Assembly (NCBI RefSeq): GCF_947623445.1
Contig: NC_135240.1
Span: forward strand, 8,122,001-8,186,000
DNA: 64,000 bases
Reading direction: 5' to 3'
From: Clavelina lepadiformis
Taxonomy: Eukaryota; Chordata; Ascidiacea; Aplousobranchia; Clavelinidae
Part shown: piece by piece, positions 36,421 to 48,615 of the stretch
How positions within the stretch are numbered: the first letter of the stretch is position 1
Layout: each line of letters begins with the position of its first letter
Translations under genes and position numbers: made by a program
The notes under the pieces: model-generated
The model's database searches: none
The model's input: the letters and a program-made list of their open reading frames with translations, nothing else
What the model was told of the DNA's origin: nothing

Positions 36421-37244
36421 AGTGACTTGCTGTAAATATTAACAGCGCCAGAAAGTTTTTTGGTGGACTACGGAGGGCTGTTTGAAAACATGGAAGGCTA
36501 TTACAGTATTACCATTTTTTTGTTGTATGTTCGACCACATAAAGGCAGGATGTCACAAAATTGTGATGATCTCTATAGGCTACGCCTTGTTGGTCTCACA
36601 ACTAAGTATGTAGTAGGTCTATTATTTATCGATTTTTTTTCATTTAGGCTACCAATAAATGATATTTTTAGTACAACTTGTTTGCTGGTCAGGTTCCTTA
36701 AATCCTTGACAAAGTGAAACGAGCATATAGTAGGCCTAATACGAAAATCTATTATATACTGGGTTAACCATAGGGTGTTAGTGTTACAGTGGACATGAAT
36801 TATGTCCCATGGCCGTGGACAGTTTATTTGTTTAGTAAAATATATAACGTAATGAAGTATGTAAGCTAGAAAACTTTTCAAACATTATATTCATCGTTTC
36901 TGCTGGAAATATAATTGATATTATTGACCCACAACAGAATTTTGACTTAGATGTTAGACATAAAACATGTTATCATGTAGTAAGCCTGGATTTGGAAGCC
37001 TTTTCAACGCATTGTTCCAGTTTACAAACAGTTAATAACTTTTCGTGCCAAAAAGTTTTGTTTTGTATTAAACTGCAGATTGAAGTTAAAGGCTGTCTCA
37101 GGAAAATAAACTCTGTTAAAGCGTAGTAAGCTGTATTAAAATATTTCAAACTCCTAAAGCTATTTTACTCCACTAAGTGATAAATAAATCATCGTGAATG
37201 CTTTAATTTCTCGTAGGTTGACTAATTTCACTGTAAGCAGGTCA

Positions 37245-37475
37245 CGCAGCTCATAATGAAAGATAGGCGATAATTTAGGTTAGGCGAATGGGTATGCAAA
37301 AAGTCGATTTAAACTATCTATTGTTTGAAAGAAATTAGATTTAAATTAGAAAGTATATTTACGTTAGGTTGAAGTTACTGTATTGTAACAGTTAAGTGAG
37401 ATTAACAAGAAACAATAAAAAATAGCTTTAAACGTATATCATTATAATTTTTTTCCGATGAAATAATGACATGAT
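37245..37475 (+). repeat. Dispersed repeat, second copy
   Basis: It shares ordered words with 8510-8745 (see that entry), including ggtatgcaaaaagtcgattt at 37291 and tttttttccgatgaaata near 37448. Confidence 0.6.
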
Positions 37476-38017
37476 TCTTTTATTGTCCGTTGCGCACATA
37501 GTAACGCGCGGCCGACAATAAAAGAAACAAAAGATAGTATTTATCACTTGGAGCTGCACGTCAGCCTTCAAGCTTGTAGCACAAGCAAAATCGCCTCGTG
37601 TGACCAGAGCTTAAATCACTTTGCGCGCCATGAATAATAATTATCATCTCGCGTGCCACTTGTGGCTTGCTGACTCCTGGTGCTGTATTAATTAAGAAAC
37701 TTCAACTTTTACCCTACTTGTAGGTAGTCATTGAGTGAACTAAGTAACATTGTTCCGTGTGCAAAACGTAATTACCTTAATTATACGTTGATAAGGCATG
37801 GATTGTGATGTTTGATTTACTGTTTTGTATTCAGCGTTAAATACCAAGAAATTAAATCCGACTACGACGTAAGGGAAGCTGTTATATAACTTCATCGTTA
37901 TTGTTCGTTTGGCGTTACAAAGCATTTTCTTTTTGTCGTCTCGTGAAACCGCAAAACAAGTTAGACTACTTTCAGACTAGCCTTTGTGAGCTACTGCTTT
38001 GCTCTGAAACTCCAAAT

Positions 38018-40883
38018 ATGTCTGGTAAGTGTAAGAGCGAAAAATTTTTCTACAAGATGCTTTCAGATTAACCGACTTACTTATTACAAACCAGTAACCT
38101 ACTGTTTGAAAATTTTACTGATGAGCAAGGGTTCTTAATAACCCCAGCAGACATAAAACAAGTGTGAAGAATCCTTTGAACAGATGTTGTTAATTTGATT
38201 ATGGTTGTGTTATGAGAATTTGAAACGTTTGCATAAGACATAGTATATAGAGTGTCCCAGAAGAGCCGCACGGTACTGATAAATCTAGCTGAATTTGGTG
38301 TCAAACACAGACCATGCAGTGTAACTTAGAAGTCTTTTTACACAGGAAAGCAACAGAAGTCAGCTTCAAAGGGTTGGGTGCGATGCGATGTGAAGTTGAA
38401 CGGGAAAACTGTCGTTATCACCGGAGCGAATCAAGGAATTGGATATGAAACTGCGCTTGATCTTGCCGGTAGAGGAGCAAGAGTAATTATAGCTTGTCGC
38501 AGAACTGACGCCGGGGAAGAAGCGAAATCAAACGTAAAAATCCTATTACCAAGCATTTGTTTTTCATAAAGTGACAGCTATTGCTACCAGCAGCGTTTCA
38601 TTTTTTTTCGTCCAACAGATACTGAAGCAAATTTCAGATGCCGATGTATCTGTAAGAAAACTAGACTTAGCGTCTTTTGCGTCAATCCGCGAATTCGCTA
38701 GAGGAATTAATGAAAGCGAATCACGGCTTGATGTGCTGGTCAACAATGCCGGTAACAAGATTACTAAAGATTTTGTGATTTTATAAAACCAGTTCTTACT
38801 ACACTACGATCACACGGATTTTTCGATATGAACTCTTGCTCTAACTTTGTTGTTTGTTTTCACAGTGAAAATTTCTATGCTCTTAAATTTGTGTTGTAGG
38901 CATTATGGGATGCCCACAATGGAAAACGGAAGATGGCTTTGAAATGCAAATAGGCACTAATCACATCGGCCACTTTCTTCTAACTGAGCTACTTCTTGAG
39001 TTGATTAAGGTATTAGACATAGCTTTTATTCCCATTTTTGCTTAGAAAATGTCTACATATGTCCATATAACTTTTTGGTTCAGCACAAATAGCCAATACC
39101 CTATAGCCTATATATATACCTCGTTCATCCTAATCCTGGAATATCGGAATCGCGGCTATTCGATATGGAATTGCTAAAAACGGATTTTTCCTATGCATTT
39201 TATTCTTTAATCCCGAAACTTAACTTTGCTGTCCGACTCCGACAAGGCAATTTGGAAACGGATATACAATATTAATGGAAAACATCCGCCGATCTAGATT
39301 ACAACAAACGTTACATGTAAATTTATTGTTTATACGCAGATTTTTTATAAGTCCTACTTGTTACCCATCAACGTTTGTTGCGATAGCGATATATGTTGCC
39401 AATTTTCTAACTTTTTACTTGAGTTATTCATTCTGGACACAGTTGGATCATTAATGCAGTTCTTTTTTCGCATCTTTTTGTTTGGTGTGCTCCTAAATGA
39501 ATGCTTTCTTACCTTAATTGATTTTATGGTGATAATATTTCGATTATCCAGATAATTTATAATTGGCTAAACCGACATTTTTGGACGATACAAAGTATTC
39601 TGGATTGACGAGGTCTCACTGAATCGTATATAGTATAAACGCTTCATTCAAACTCGTATGTAAACCGGCAAAACGAATTATAACTACAGTATGCTTAATG
39701 CTGCAGAAAAGTGCTCCAAGTCGAATTGTGATCGTCTCGTCCATGGCACACAAGTTTGGCAAAATGAACTGGAAAGACATGATGCATGAAAAGAAATACT
39801 CGCCGATGGATGTGTACGGACAAAGTAAACTGGCAAACGTATATCATTGCCTCGAACTCAGCAGAAGGCTTGAAGGTGATCTATGACAAAAGGAAAACGT
39901 TTAAAACGCCAGATACAAGGCTTAGCCTGTTTGAAAACAACAGTTACTAACTTGTTTTATTTTCCTTGCAAGGTACTGGCGTGACGTGTTACTCACTACA
40001 TCCGGGAGTGGTTTTAACAAGCCTCGCTGACCATGCCAAACGAGGAGAGGGACATTCTTGCTGTTTTAGGTGCTTCCTGACCTGTTGTATGTGTTGCTTG
40101 GAACGCACAGTCTACATACCACCAAAAGAGGGCGCACAAACATCTATTTATTGCGCAATCGCTCCTGAGCTTCATGACGTTTCTGGAAAATACTACAAGT
40201 AATATACGATATAAGCTAACGTCAGTATAGAGCATTTTCGAAAACTTAACAAATGTTTAATTGATAACTGCAATAAAAAATTCTATTGGTTTGAAAGTGG
40301 ACGGTATTTTGAGCGTGGTGAGAATGGCTGATTGCTGTCCACGCTTTGACATCACAGGTCGGAGGTGACTTTCGGTTTATTTGCGCAAATTCACAATTTC
40401 AACCTCCCAATATCAATAACACTTCGAACTTAGCTTTATAAGTTAAAATTGACAATGAACATCAACGTCGATGCCCAGTCATACTGTCTGCTGTTATTAA
40501 TAAAGCATAAACAAAAAAATAATACATAAATAAAAGAAATACATAAAAAGGAAATTTAAGTTTAAATCAGAAGTAGCAGTATCAATCGGTTTTTCATCCA
40601 TGGCATGTATTTTTTTGCAAAAATAAATAGTGATATTAGTTGTACATTTCGCTGCAGTCGATATTTAAATGTATAAGCTTAAATCTAAAAGTTTTACTTT
40701 TGTTGTAAATTTTCTCAAAAATCGCTACATAGATTTCAAGCTCAATCGAGAATTTGCATACACGTTATTACTTTTTCTCTCAGCAAATGCGCCGAAGAAC
40801 GACTGAGCAGAAAAGCAAGCGACATGCAAGCTGCAAAAAGATTGTGGGATATGACTGAGGAGTGGATTCGCCAAAAGTCGTAA
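38018..40883 (+). CDS. Retinol dehydrogenase 11-14-type SDR, tandem copy 1 (7 exons)
   Basis: Exons: 38018-38024, 38346-38533, 38619-38751, 38900-39009, 39707-39875, 39973-40198, 40784-40883. They total 933 nt, giving 310 residues. It is a classical short-chain dehydrogenase/reductase. TGANQGIG (residues 28-35) binds the nucleotide, and the ACRR that follows suggests NADP(H). NNAG ends exon 3. The catalytic Ser lies in [10 protein letters not shown] and the Tyr-Lys pair in YGQSK, with the family block [20 protein letters not shown] before them. Likely substrates are retinoids or other lipid aldehydes. There is no N-terminal membrane anchor, unlike RDH11/12. A Cys-rich run ([13 protein letters not shown]) in exon 6 replaces a hydrophobic loop of the minus-strand paralogue. 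The first coding exon is only ATG-TCT-G, chosen because the other family members have the same arrangement and it restores frame. Confidence 0.92.
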
Positions 40884-43161
40884 AAATTATTTGCTCGATA
40901 CAATAATGTTTGAGCTGTAAACATTTTTGGTTTATATTGTGTGTTTTTTTATAAGACTTTTTCAGGACTAGAGTTTAAATTTATATTTTGCGTATATTTA
41001 ACAACACGATTGAATGTGGCCGCTCTTATTATGGCTTAATCATAAAGTATACTGTAGAGTGTAGAGTATACAACATTGTTTGAAAAAGTTATGCTTCTGT
41101 TTATTGCTATTGGCTGGCTGTAATTTTTCTGTATATCTCTCACCTTAGATTTTTATATATTATAAGGACTTAAAATACAAACAGAAATTTGATAAATTCA
41201 TTGTCATTATATGGGAACAGAATCGCAAAGTATCCATTCGAGATTAAACTGTAAATAACAACGAAGCAAGTCTTTCTTTCACTTTAGGGCCTGTAGTACG
41301 ATTTTCAGTAGTTTTAAAACGGCAACCCGGCGATTGTGGCGAAGGTCTTATGCAAGACGTCACTATAGAAAAAGTATCAATGGTTCCGGTCCAGTGCGCA
41401 CGCGACCTCAAATTGTGAATGTTTGCTGTTGTCATGGCGGGTGCGGAGTGTAGATTCAGGCTAAAGTTGACGTTTTGTGTTGGTTCAAAGTTAAGGCTTT
41501 TTGGCGGATTTTTTGGAAAAATACAAGGAAAAAAGTTGAAGCATTTGGTGTGAGAATTCCAGATACGAGAATTTGCTCAAAATACTGCGTTAAGACCTTT
41601 TGTCCTACATCTCGGCGGATACAAAAACTCAGCCAGGTGACCGGGCTTGTTTAGAAGCAAATTCAAATTGAAATATGGTACTTTGCATTGTTTTAGATAG
41701 GGCTTCGGATAGGCCTACAGGCCCTTTAGCAAACTTAACACTGTAAGGGGAGGAACTATCCATACACAACACTGGTGTTTGTTATATTAAAGCCGTTACT
41801 TGTGGACCAGTCCAGAACAGACAAATAGTTTCCTTGAAATGTCCCTATCTTAGGTTTTTATTAAAATCTGTGAAGTAGGATTTGCAGTTTGTTGCAAATT
41901 TTTGTTGAAAATCAATTGGTTTGGGATGTTAGAGGCTGCACGTGCCACTTGAACATTCTTCGTTTGAACTTTGAACTCTCGCCGCAATTTCTATCGCTCA
42001 ATCATAATTTTGTAAATATTTACCTTGCCAATATAAACACACGCCTTGCCACTCCTCAATTTAACTTCGAAGGTCGTGTGTTCACTATACTGTTCGTCGT
42101 TAGTTCTATTTCACCTATTCTTTTGTTGGCCGTGCTGTGCAAACCTACATCAAGCATCATTCCTGTTTATGGAAACGGCCAAACCGTCACATAACCAGCA
42201 ATGATTAAAAAACTCGAATCACTCACTTAGCTCTAGTCTGAACCAGGCTAGGTTTTATAAAGACTTGACTTGTGTTTCTTTGCTTGAAAGACCTGTCTCA
42301 ACTTCAGTTGAAGTTTGGTTGACTTGACTCGAGTCACCAAATTATCCAAATTGCTATGGAACTGGTTTCTTAGCTTTTAAATACTTTTTAACATTGCACT
42401 ACAACGTATTATTGATTGTGTAAAAATGTCATTCATTGGAAAAGTACATGCAATGTCATACTATGTACATTGTACAATTATACATGTACAACTGTAAAAT
42501 TATAAGTCACGAGTATTTGCAATACCGTTCAGTAGCCTGTCAACGTTGACTATAACACAAAAAAAGAAATCGAAATAATAGCGACTTAGTTGTGACTTGG
42601 TATTTTTTATGGCTTCAACTTCTGCAATGTGCATGACTAACTAACTGACTGACTTAATTTGATTAAAAAACAAAATTAAAATGACTCGAATTGACTTTGA
42701 TTAACGACTTGGCTTGATGTGTGTCACAAGTCACAACCATTAAAACGTATTTCCGTCACTGGTGCTCAGTGACTTTTGGCAATGGTAATACATAAAAGTT
42801 GAAAAGTTACGTAAAAACTTTTACTGCAAAATTTCCCAAACTTGATAAACACCAGGCTTCGTGTCAAAAGACTGTTGATAAAGTTTTGAAAAAGTGAGTG
42901 CTGTTGGTAAAACATGTTTGTTTGCAGTGCAACGTTTCGTTGAAGTTTGGACGTAACATGCTTCCATTTCTTCTTATCCTATACGGAAAAGGTGGTGTAA
43001 TTGAGCTCACTGTGATACATAATCCGTTGCGTAAGTTTGTCGTCGCTATTTGTACAGGTGACAAAGCATTTTTTGTCAACTGAAGCAATTGACAGACCGT
43101 TACCATAGACCAGAGAACTCTTTTCAACTAAGTCTTGTATCTCTTGAAGTTAAGCTTTAAC
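40884..43161. other. Intergenic stretch between the two SDR copies
   Basis: No gene is seen. A region with many gacttg/actcgagtc-type words lies at 42220-42735. The rest is plain AT-rich sequence. Confidence 0.5.
42220..42735. repeat. GACTTGACTCGAGTC-type repeat region
   Basis: Many overlapping words of the form gacttg, actcgagtc and tgactt occur, for example gttgacttgactcgagtcac near 42330 and atgactcgaattgactttga near 42690. Similar words recur at 49080-49440. Element ends were not resolved. Confidence 0.5.
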
Positions 43162-45185
43162 ATGCCTGGTGAGTGCAATGTCAAAATGTTTTCATAAAAA
43201 GATATAATTCAAATATTGTGCATAGAGTAATGGTGAACTGATCTAGTAATCAACTAACAAGTTAGAATTATCAATGTAAGGATGCATAGTCACTTAGGTG
43301 TCACAGGACACAAAAATATTTCCAGTACCATATTGAGCAAGTCCATTTGATGATGCTCGTAGTTGTTGAAATGGAATAGTATATTTTTATGTCATAAAGT
43401 TTCGGTAATAAAATGTTAAAGAATGTAATAAACATAATACAGCGTCAGACATGATGCTATTTATAGTAAGAAACGTCAGCTCAGAATATCCAAGTTCAAA
43501 AATGCTTCCCATTACACAGGAAAGCAGCAGAAGTCGGCATCAAAGGGTTGGGTGCGATGCGATGTGAAGTTGAACGGGAAGACTGTCGTCATCACCGGAG
43601 CAAATCAAGGAGTTGGATATGAAACTGCGCTTGATGTTGCCGGTAGAGGAGCAAGGGTAATCATGGCCTGTCGTAGAACTGACGCCGGGGAAGAAGCGAA
43701 ATCAAACGTAATGAACAAATGGGAATAACGTTTACTTTTTACACTTTATCGTAATGCACTGATGGTGGCGTCGTTAACTTTGCTTATCATCAGATACTGA
43801 AGCAACTTCCTGATGCCGATGTATCTGTAAGAAAACTGGACTTAGCGTCTTTTGCGTCAATCCGCGAATTCGCTAGGGGAATTAATGAAAGCGAATCACG
43901 GCTTGATGTGCTGGTCAACAATGCCGGTACGTATTTGTTAGTACAATATCTTGGAAGTTTGTCGACTTGTTAGATGCACTTCATGCTTTATATGAATACA
44001 ATAGTATTTAGAAATATCACCTCTTGATTTAGATTTGTCCTTTGGTTTGTTTGCCTGACAGCCTTTATGTTTGTAGATTTTATTGTGTCGAATGTTGTAG
44101 GTATTATGGGATGTCCTCAATGGAAAACGGAAGATGGCTTTGAAATGCAAATGGGAACTAATCACATCGGCCACTTTCTTCTAACTGAGCTACTTCTTGA
44201 GTTGATCAAGGTACCAATTTAAGCAGTAGGCTACGCAAAAGAGTGCTTGATGGTAAACGTCTGCCTGCACTCTTTAACACCCTCATAATGCGCCTTTGTT
44301 AATGTTTCCTTACACGTAGTCCCTGTCACTTAAATTTGAAACATAATCTGTATCTACAGTATAAGAATGTTTTGAATATAGAAACTAGCACAACAAAATA
44401 AACGCTACCGACTTCTGCAGAAAAGTGCTCCTAGTCGAATAGTGATCGTTTCGTCCATGGCTCACAAAACTGGTAAAATGAACTGGAAAGACATGATGCA
44501 TGAAAAGAACTACTCGCCGATGGATGTGTACGCACAAACTAAACTGGCAAACATATATCATTGCCTCGAACTCAGCAGAAAACTAGCAGGTATACACAGT
44601 ACAGAATGCAATTACGCGTGAGTTTACGCCAAGGTCTACTCTAAATAACAGATATTATCATAGGTAATTATAAACAATGACTGTTATATGTTTTATGCAA
44701 GGTACTGGCGTGACATGTTACTCCCTACATCCGGGACTGGTTTTGACAAGCCTCGCTGATCATGCCAAACGAGGGGAGGGATATTCTTGCTGTTTAAGAT
44801 GTTGTGGGGCTTGTCTTTTGCCCTGTTTAGAGCGCACAGTCTACATATCACCAAAAGAAGGCGCACAAACATCTATTTATTGTGCGATTGCCCCTGAGTT
44901 GCATGAGGTTTCTGGAAAATACTACAGGTATGAAATTAAATTATTTATTATTTGATAGCAATCTCTTACAAAAGTTGAATACAGTTAAATGCATGATCTT
45001 TTGGCAAAGTTGTTAATTTTTATACATTTCAGAATCGATAGCCCCCAGGTATGTAAGTCCAAATGACAATAATACTTTTTTTCAGCAAATGCGCCGAAGA
45101 ACGACTGAGCAGACAAGCCAGCGACATGCAAGCTGCAAAAAGATTGTGGGAAATGACTGAGGAGTGGATTCGGCAGAAATCATAA
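43162..45185 (+). CDS. Retinol dehydrogenase 11-14-type SDR, tandem copy 2 (7 exons)
   Basis: Exons: 43162-43168, 43520-43707, 43794-43926, 44101-44210, 44421-44589, 44702-44927, 45086-45185. Every exon has the same length as copy 1, and the product is again 310 residues. Exons 2-7 are nearly identical at nucleotide level while introns differ, which points to a recent tandem duplication with exon constraint or conversion. The cofactor motif is TGANQGVG, and NNAG is present. The catalytic pair is YAQTK, where the usual Ser before Lys is Thr. The exon 6 Cys cluster differs ([13 protein letters not shown]). The first exon is ATG-CCT-G. The upstream copy ends 2.3 kb away and each likely has its own promoter. 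Substrate is not predictable beyond retinoid or lipid carbonyls. Confidence 0.92.
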
Positions 45186-47972
45186 TAATATACTTCACGA
45201 GCAGTTCAAACTATAATTATATTTAGCAAAAACATTGGTAAAGTTACAACCCACGAGATCAGCTTAATGGTACGCAATCAAATTTTGATAACGGCTTTAA
45301 AATCATAGTTTTTATGGACATTTGGTGAACGACTTGACTACAAAGTTCACACGTAGAGACGTAAGCATTACTGAAATAACTTGAAGTGGACGAGATTAGA
45401 AGCTTAGCTCATTACAGCTTAATGGCTGTTTTTGGCCCATCGGAATATCCGTTTAAACAAGCTTATCTATACCAGTTGTCAGTTCTCGCGCTTCTTTCGC
45501 TTATATGATTTATAATATGAACAAACAAACATTTGGGAAAGATTAATTCACAACCAATCTCAGTAAAGTCTCCTGTTTATATTTGGTCATACTAAAATAT
45601 GCCATGGGCCAAAGATTTTTTGATTTGAATTGGATAAAAACTGTTACACGTTTTCCATGAAGGTGATGCAAGTCTAAACCTACAGGCTACTATATATTCA
45701 GTAACTTTATGTCAAAAACTTTGTATTAAGTTATTTAGCGTTTTGTATGAAGTTCGTGGGGCCGTGCAAATGAAAGTAACCTTTTGTACAGTTCAAAGGT
45801 TTTCATTGATGTTGGTTGTTTACATTAACTGAAATGAGAATTACATTTATAGGCTGCATCAAAACTTTGGTCGTATTGCACTTTAAATCGACCCACTTTT
45901 TATATGTATTAGTTCGGTGATCAATAAATAATTTGTAGCCAAATAAACAGATCTGATATAAGCTGGATTATTTAAAAAACATGACGTTGGGTTCTCACAC
46001 AAAAGGCTCATGGGTTCTCTGTGTAGAATACGTTAGGAAAGACACAATAAGCCAGTGGTTCTCAAACGTTTATGGTTCGTGGCCTCCTTACAGTGACCCT
46101 CAAAATCCGTGGCCCCCTGCTCATCAATAAAAAATGAAGATTGTTGATTGCAAGCACATCTTCCTTCACTACTGCGCCAGCAGTAGCCTCCGCACCGCTA
46201 ATTTTGCACAGCAAGAACTGCTTATCAGTAGCTAACAAGTGCTTTCGGGTAGAGAGAGCCAAAGGCTAAACAACTTGAGAAGCTTGCCACGTCCTGCTTT
46301 GCCTCGTCTTCCCTACGCTATAGCTCGTGAGGCCTCTGCTTGTAGCCCACTGGTTGAGAAACCCCGCAAAAAGCTATGAAAAATGCTTTGTCATCGTACA
46401 GGCATGATTTATGAAAGACTATAATTCCAGTGTTGACCAACAGGCCACCAGTATAAATTTTCGTCATTTCTAGCAAAACGCAAGGTTATTTCAGGTTATT
46501 CCAGGTTTACGAGAGACACGCATTTCTCTTTATCTATGCATTAGGCCCACTGCAGTTTTGAAATAAACACATATACAGAAAACATAAACAGATCAATAGG
46601 TATGCACGACATACGACACACGCTTACATAAGTATGCCAATCTTTGAATTACTATTTAAGCACACACAGTGTTTTTGAAGGGCAGGCTGCAGGCAATCAG
46701 TTAAAGCTATGCTTAGTTAAACACTTTGGTTAGTGTATGAACCAGTTAGTGTTTGACTGTGCACACTTATATGTGTTGCTACGCGCTTAACTCGGGCTTA
46801 ATTTTGCAACGATACGTATAGGCTCGCATGAAGGACGATCGATTTAGCCACGCCCAAGCTAAACGTACATATACATAGCCATGACTAAAGCCAATCCAAC
46901 ATGCTACAAATAGGCTGCACACAACAGGAAACCTACGCTGGATTTTATTTAAGAAACAGATTCTCAAAACATATGTTAATGTGGGGCGTGTGGTATTTAG
47001 AATAATAATATGTTTTAAGTAAAACAAGCATTATGTTGGGATACGACAGTCGAATTTCGTCCAATTTTGTTAAACCCTACAATTCATTATATAAGTTCCT
47101 TACAAGGGAACCTAAATACGAAAAGCGGCTATACACCACTGATGACTATATATAGTTGCTTTAATGTTTAATACATACGATGGATTGATATTGTGGACAT
47201 AACAAGTAATTCCGCTTGACGACGAGATTAGCGCTGACGCAGTTTTTGCTTTAACTGTTGCTTTAACTGTTACTTTTAACTGGCTGTTTTAATTTTAGGT
47301 TAGAATAGTCCTGCATTGAGGGCAAACAATGCTTGCCTGCGGCCAAAAGGGATTTTAAACATTACTTCAGCATTGGTGCGGTAGTTTGACTGTATAGCCG
47401 ATGGTCAACAATTTTAGCCCTGAGCTTTTCTCTCAAGCTTTGTAAACAGCAACAACGCCCATCAAATAACTGAAATTGCTAGCAACCAGTTTGTTTGTTT
47501 TAGACTTAAGAGTGATATACGCAAACTACCTGAATCCCATCACCGTCTCTATTAGATTATTACCACCTACACATGAAGGAGGTAATTATTTCACTGAACT
47601 GACGCGGCTTGTTGTTAAAGATAAACAATTAGATAAGGCGAAAGAACACGCAAGAAATAGTTAGCCAACACAGTTTACGAATATAAATGAGATACCATAT
47701 TCTATTTAATTATACAAGATTTGAAACTATTTTAGGCAGATTTGGGTTAGTTATGGACTTACATGTATGACTTTCAAGTTACTTTTACATTTAACAGCCG
47801 CAAAGTGATCATTTTTTAAACAATGACAACCTTTTAAGTTGACGTAAGGCACGTTCGGTCGATCAAGCGTGACGCAAAAACGCAATATAGCAGAAACATT
47901 GCAACAAGCTAATAAGAGCGTGAACGTAGGTTTGGGTTTAGAATTTTCATTTCTCTCATCTTCATTTCTCAG
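45186..47972. other. Intergenic stretch before the truncated SDR
   Basis: I looked here for the missing 5' exons of the downstream SDR fragment (TGANQG, NNAG and YxxxK blocks) and found none. It contains a hAT-type MITE at 46052-46366. The rest has no recognisable coding content. Confidence 0.55.
46052..46366. mobile_element. hAT-type MITE with 8-bp target duplication
   Basis: The left end is cagtggttctcaaac. The right end complement is cggggtttctcaacc, about 11 of 15 matching. The flanking 8-mers are caataagc (46044-46051) and caaaaagc (46367-46374), 7 of 8 identical. The 315-bp interior includes ggcccc-type words shared with the related MITE at 16479. Non-coding. Confidence 0.75.
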
Positions 47973-48615
47973 TCTTCTCTCATTGACCATACCAAGGACG
48001 CGACACATTTCTCATTTTTTCAACGGATGCTCTTTAAAGTCGTTGTTCCGATTGCCGAGGCAACGATCTACATCGGCACTAAGCAGGGGGCGCAAACTTC
48101 AATTTACTGCGCAATTGCACCCGAGCTGGAAAACGTAACGGGAAAATATTTCAAGTCAGTATACGACATAGAAAAAAATTATTTTGAAATAACATTTTAA
48201 ACGTGGTAAAGAAATAAAGCTACTGTATCTTGAGTTCAACAGTATGTAAAGTTACGTAACTCTTTATCAATTTTCAATCAAAAGTGTAGCTGTCTAGCTA
48301 ATAATATTTTCCCGCAGCAAATGTGCTGAGGAAACTCCATCAAAAGCAGCTCGCAACGAAGAAGATGCGAAGAGGTTGTGGGAGATCACTGAGGAGTTGG
48401 TTAAAAATGCCAAACAGCAATGCAAAGACGACACTTCTGAAGAGGCAAAGAAGACAGATGAACCAACTGATGATTGTCATCAGACTTCCACAGTAGGAGA
48501 AAACAAAGTAAAAGACAATGAGAAAAAATCCGAAGAGGAACCGACGACAAAAGCGGCATCCGCAAAAGAAGATGAGCAAAAAGAAGCAGAAAACGTGGAG
48601 CAGCAGTTCACATGA
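47973..48615 (+). pseudogene. 5'-truncated SDR copy with long charged tail
   Basis: Only the equivalents of exons 6 and 7 are found: 47973-48154, behind a good pyrimidine-rich acceptor, and 48318-48615. Joined, they stay open for 159 codons. The first part has SSLIDHTKDATHFSFFQRM then [33 protein letters not shown] and KYF. It is closer to the minus-strand gene ([13 protein letters not shown]) than to the two plus-strand copies. The [12 protein letters not shown] segment and all cofactor and catalytic blocks are missing. The last exon is much longer than in its relatives: after KRLWEITEEL it adds about 65 residues, mostly Lys, Glu, Asp and Thr. Both splice sites and the frame are intact, so it might still be expressed as part of another transcript, but it cannot encode an SDR enzyme. 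Confidence 0.7.

Larger units (their letters stand above)
33257..38017. other. Intergenic stretch with decayed repeats
   Basis: No gene is supported. It contains the INTS6 promoter side (33257 onward), diverged tandem words around 33.6-34.1 kb, a one-ended repeat relic at 36297-36420, and a dispersed repeat at 37245-37475. The short open frames here do not join or resemble known proteins. Confidence 0.5.

Noticed and set aside
41889-42194. A 101-codon plus-strand frame with a hydrophobic C-terminal stretch.
   Set aside because: No recognisable domain, no splice partners and no upstream context. Composition is consistent with chance in AT-rich DNA.
47476-47664. A 62-codon plus-strand frame ending in KEHARNS that could be a 5' exon of the truncated SDR.
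   Set aside because: It has none of the SDR cofactor or catalytic motifs and no matching donor/phase to the exon at 47973.
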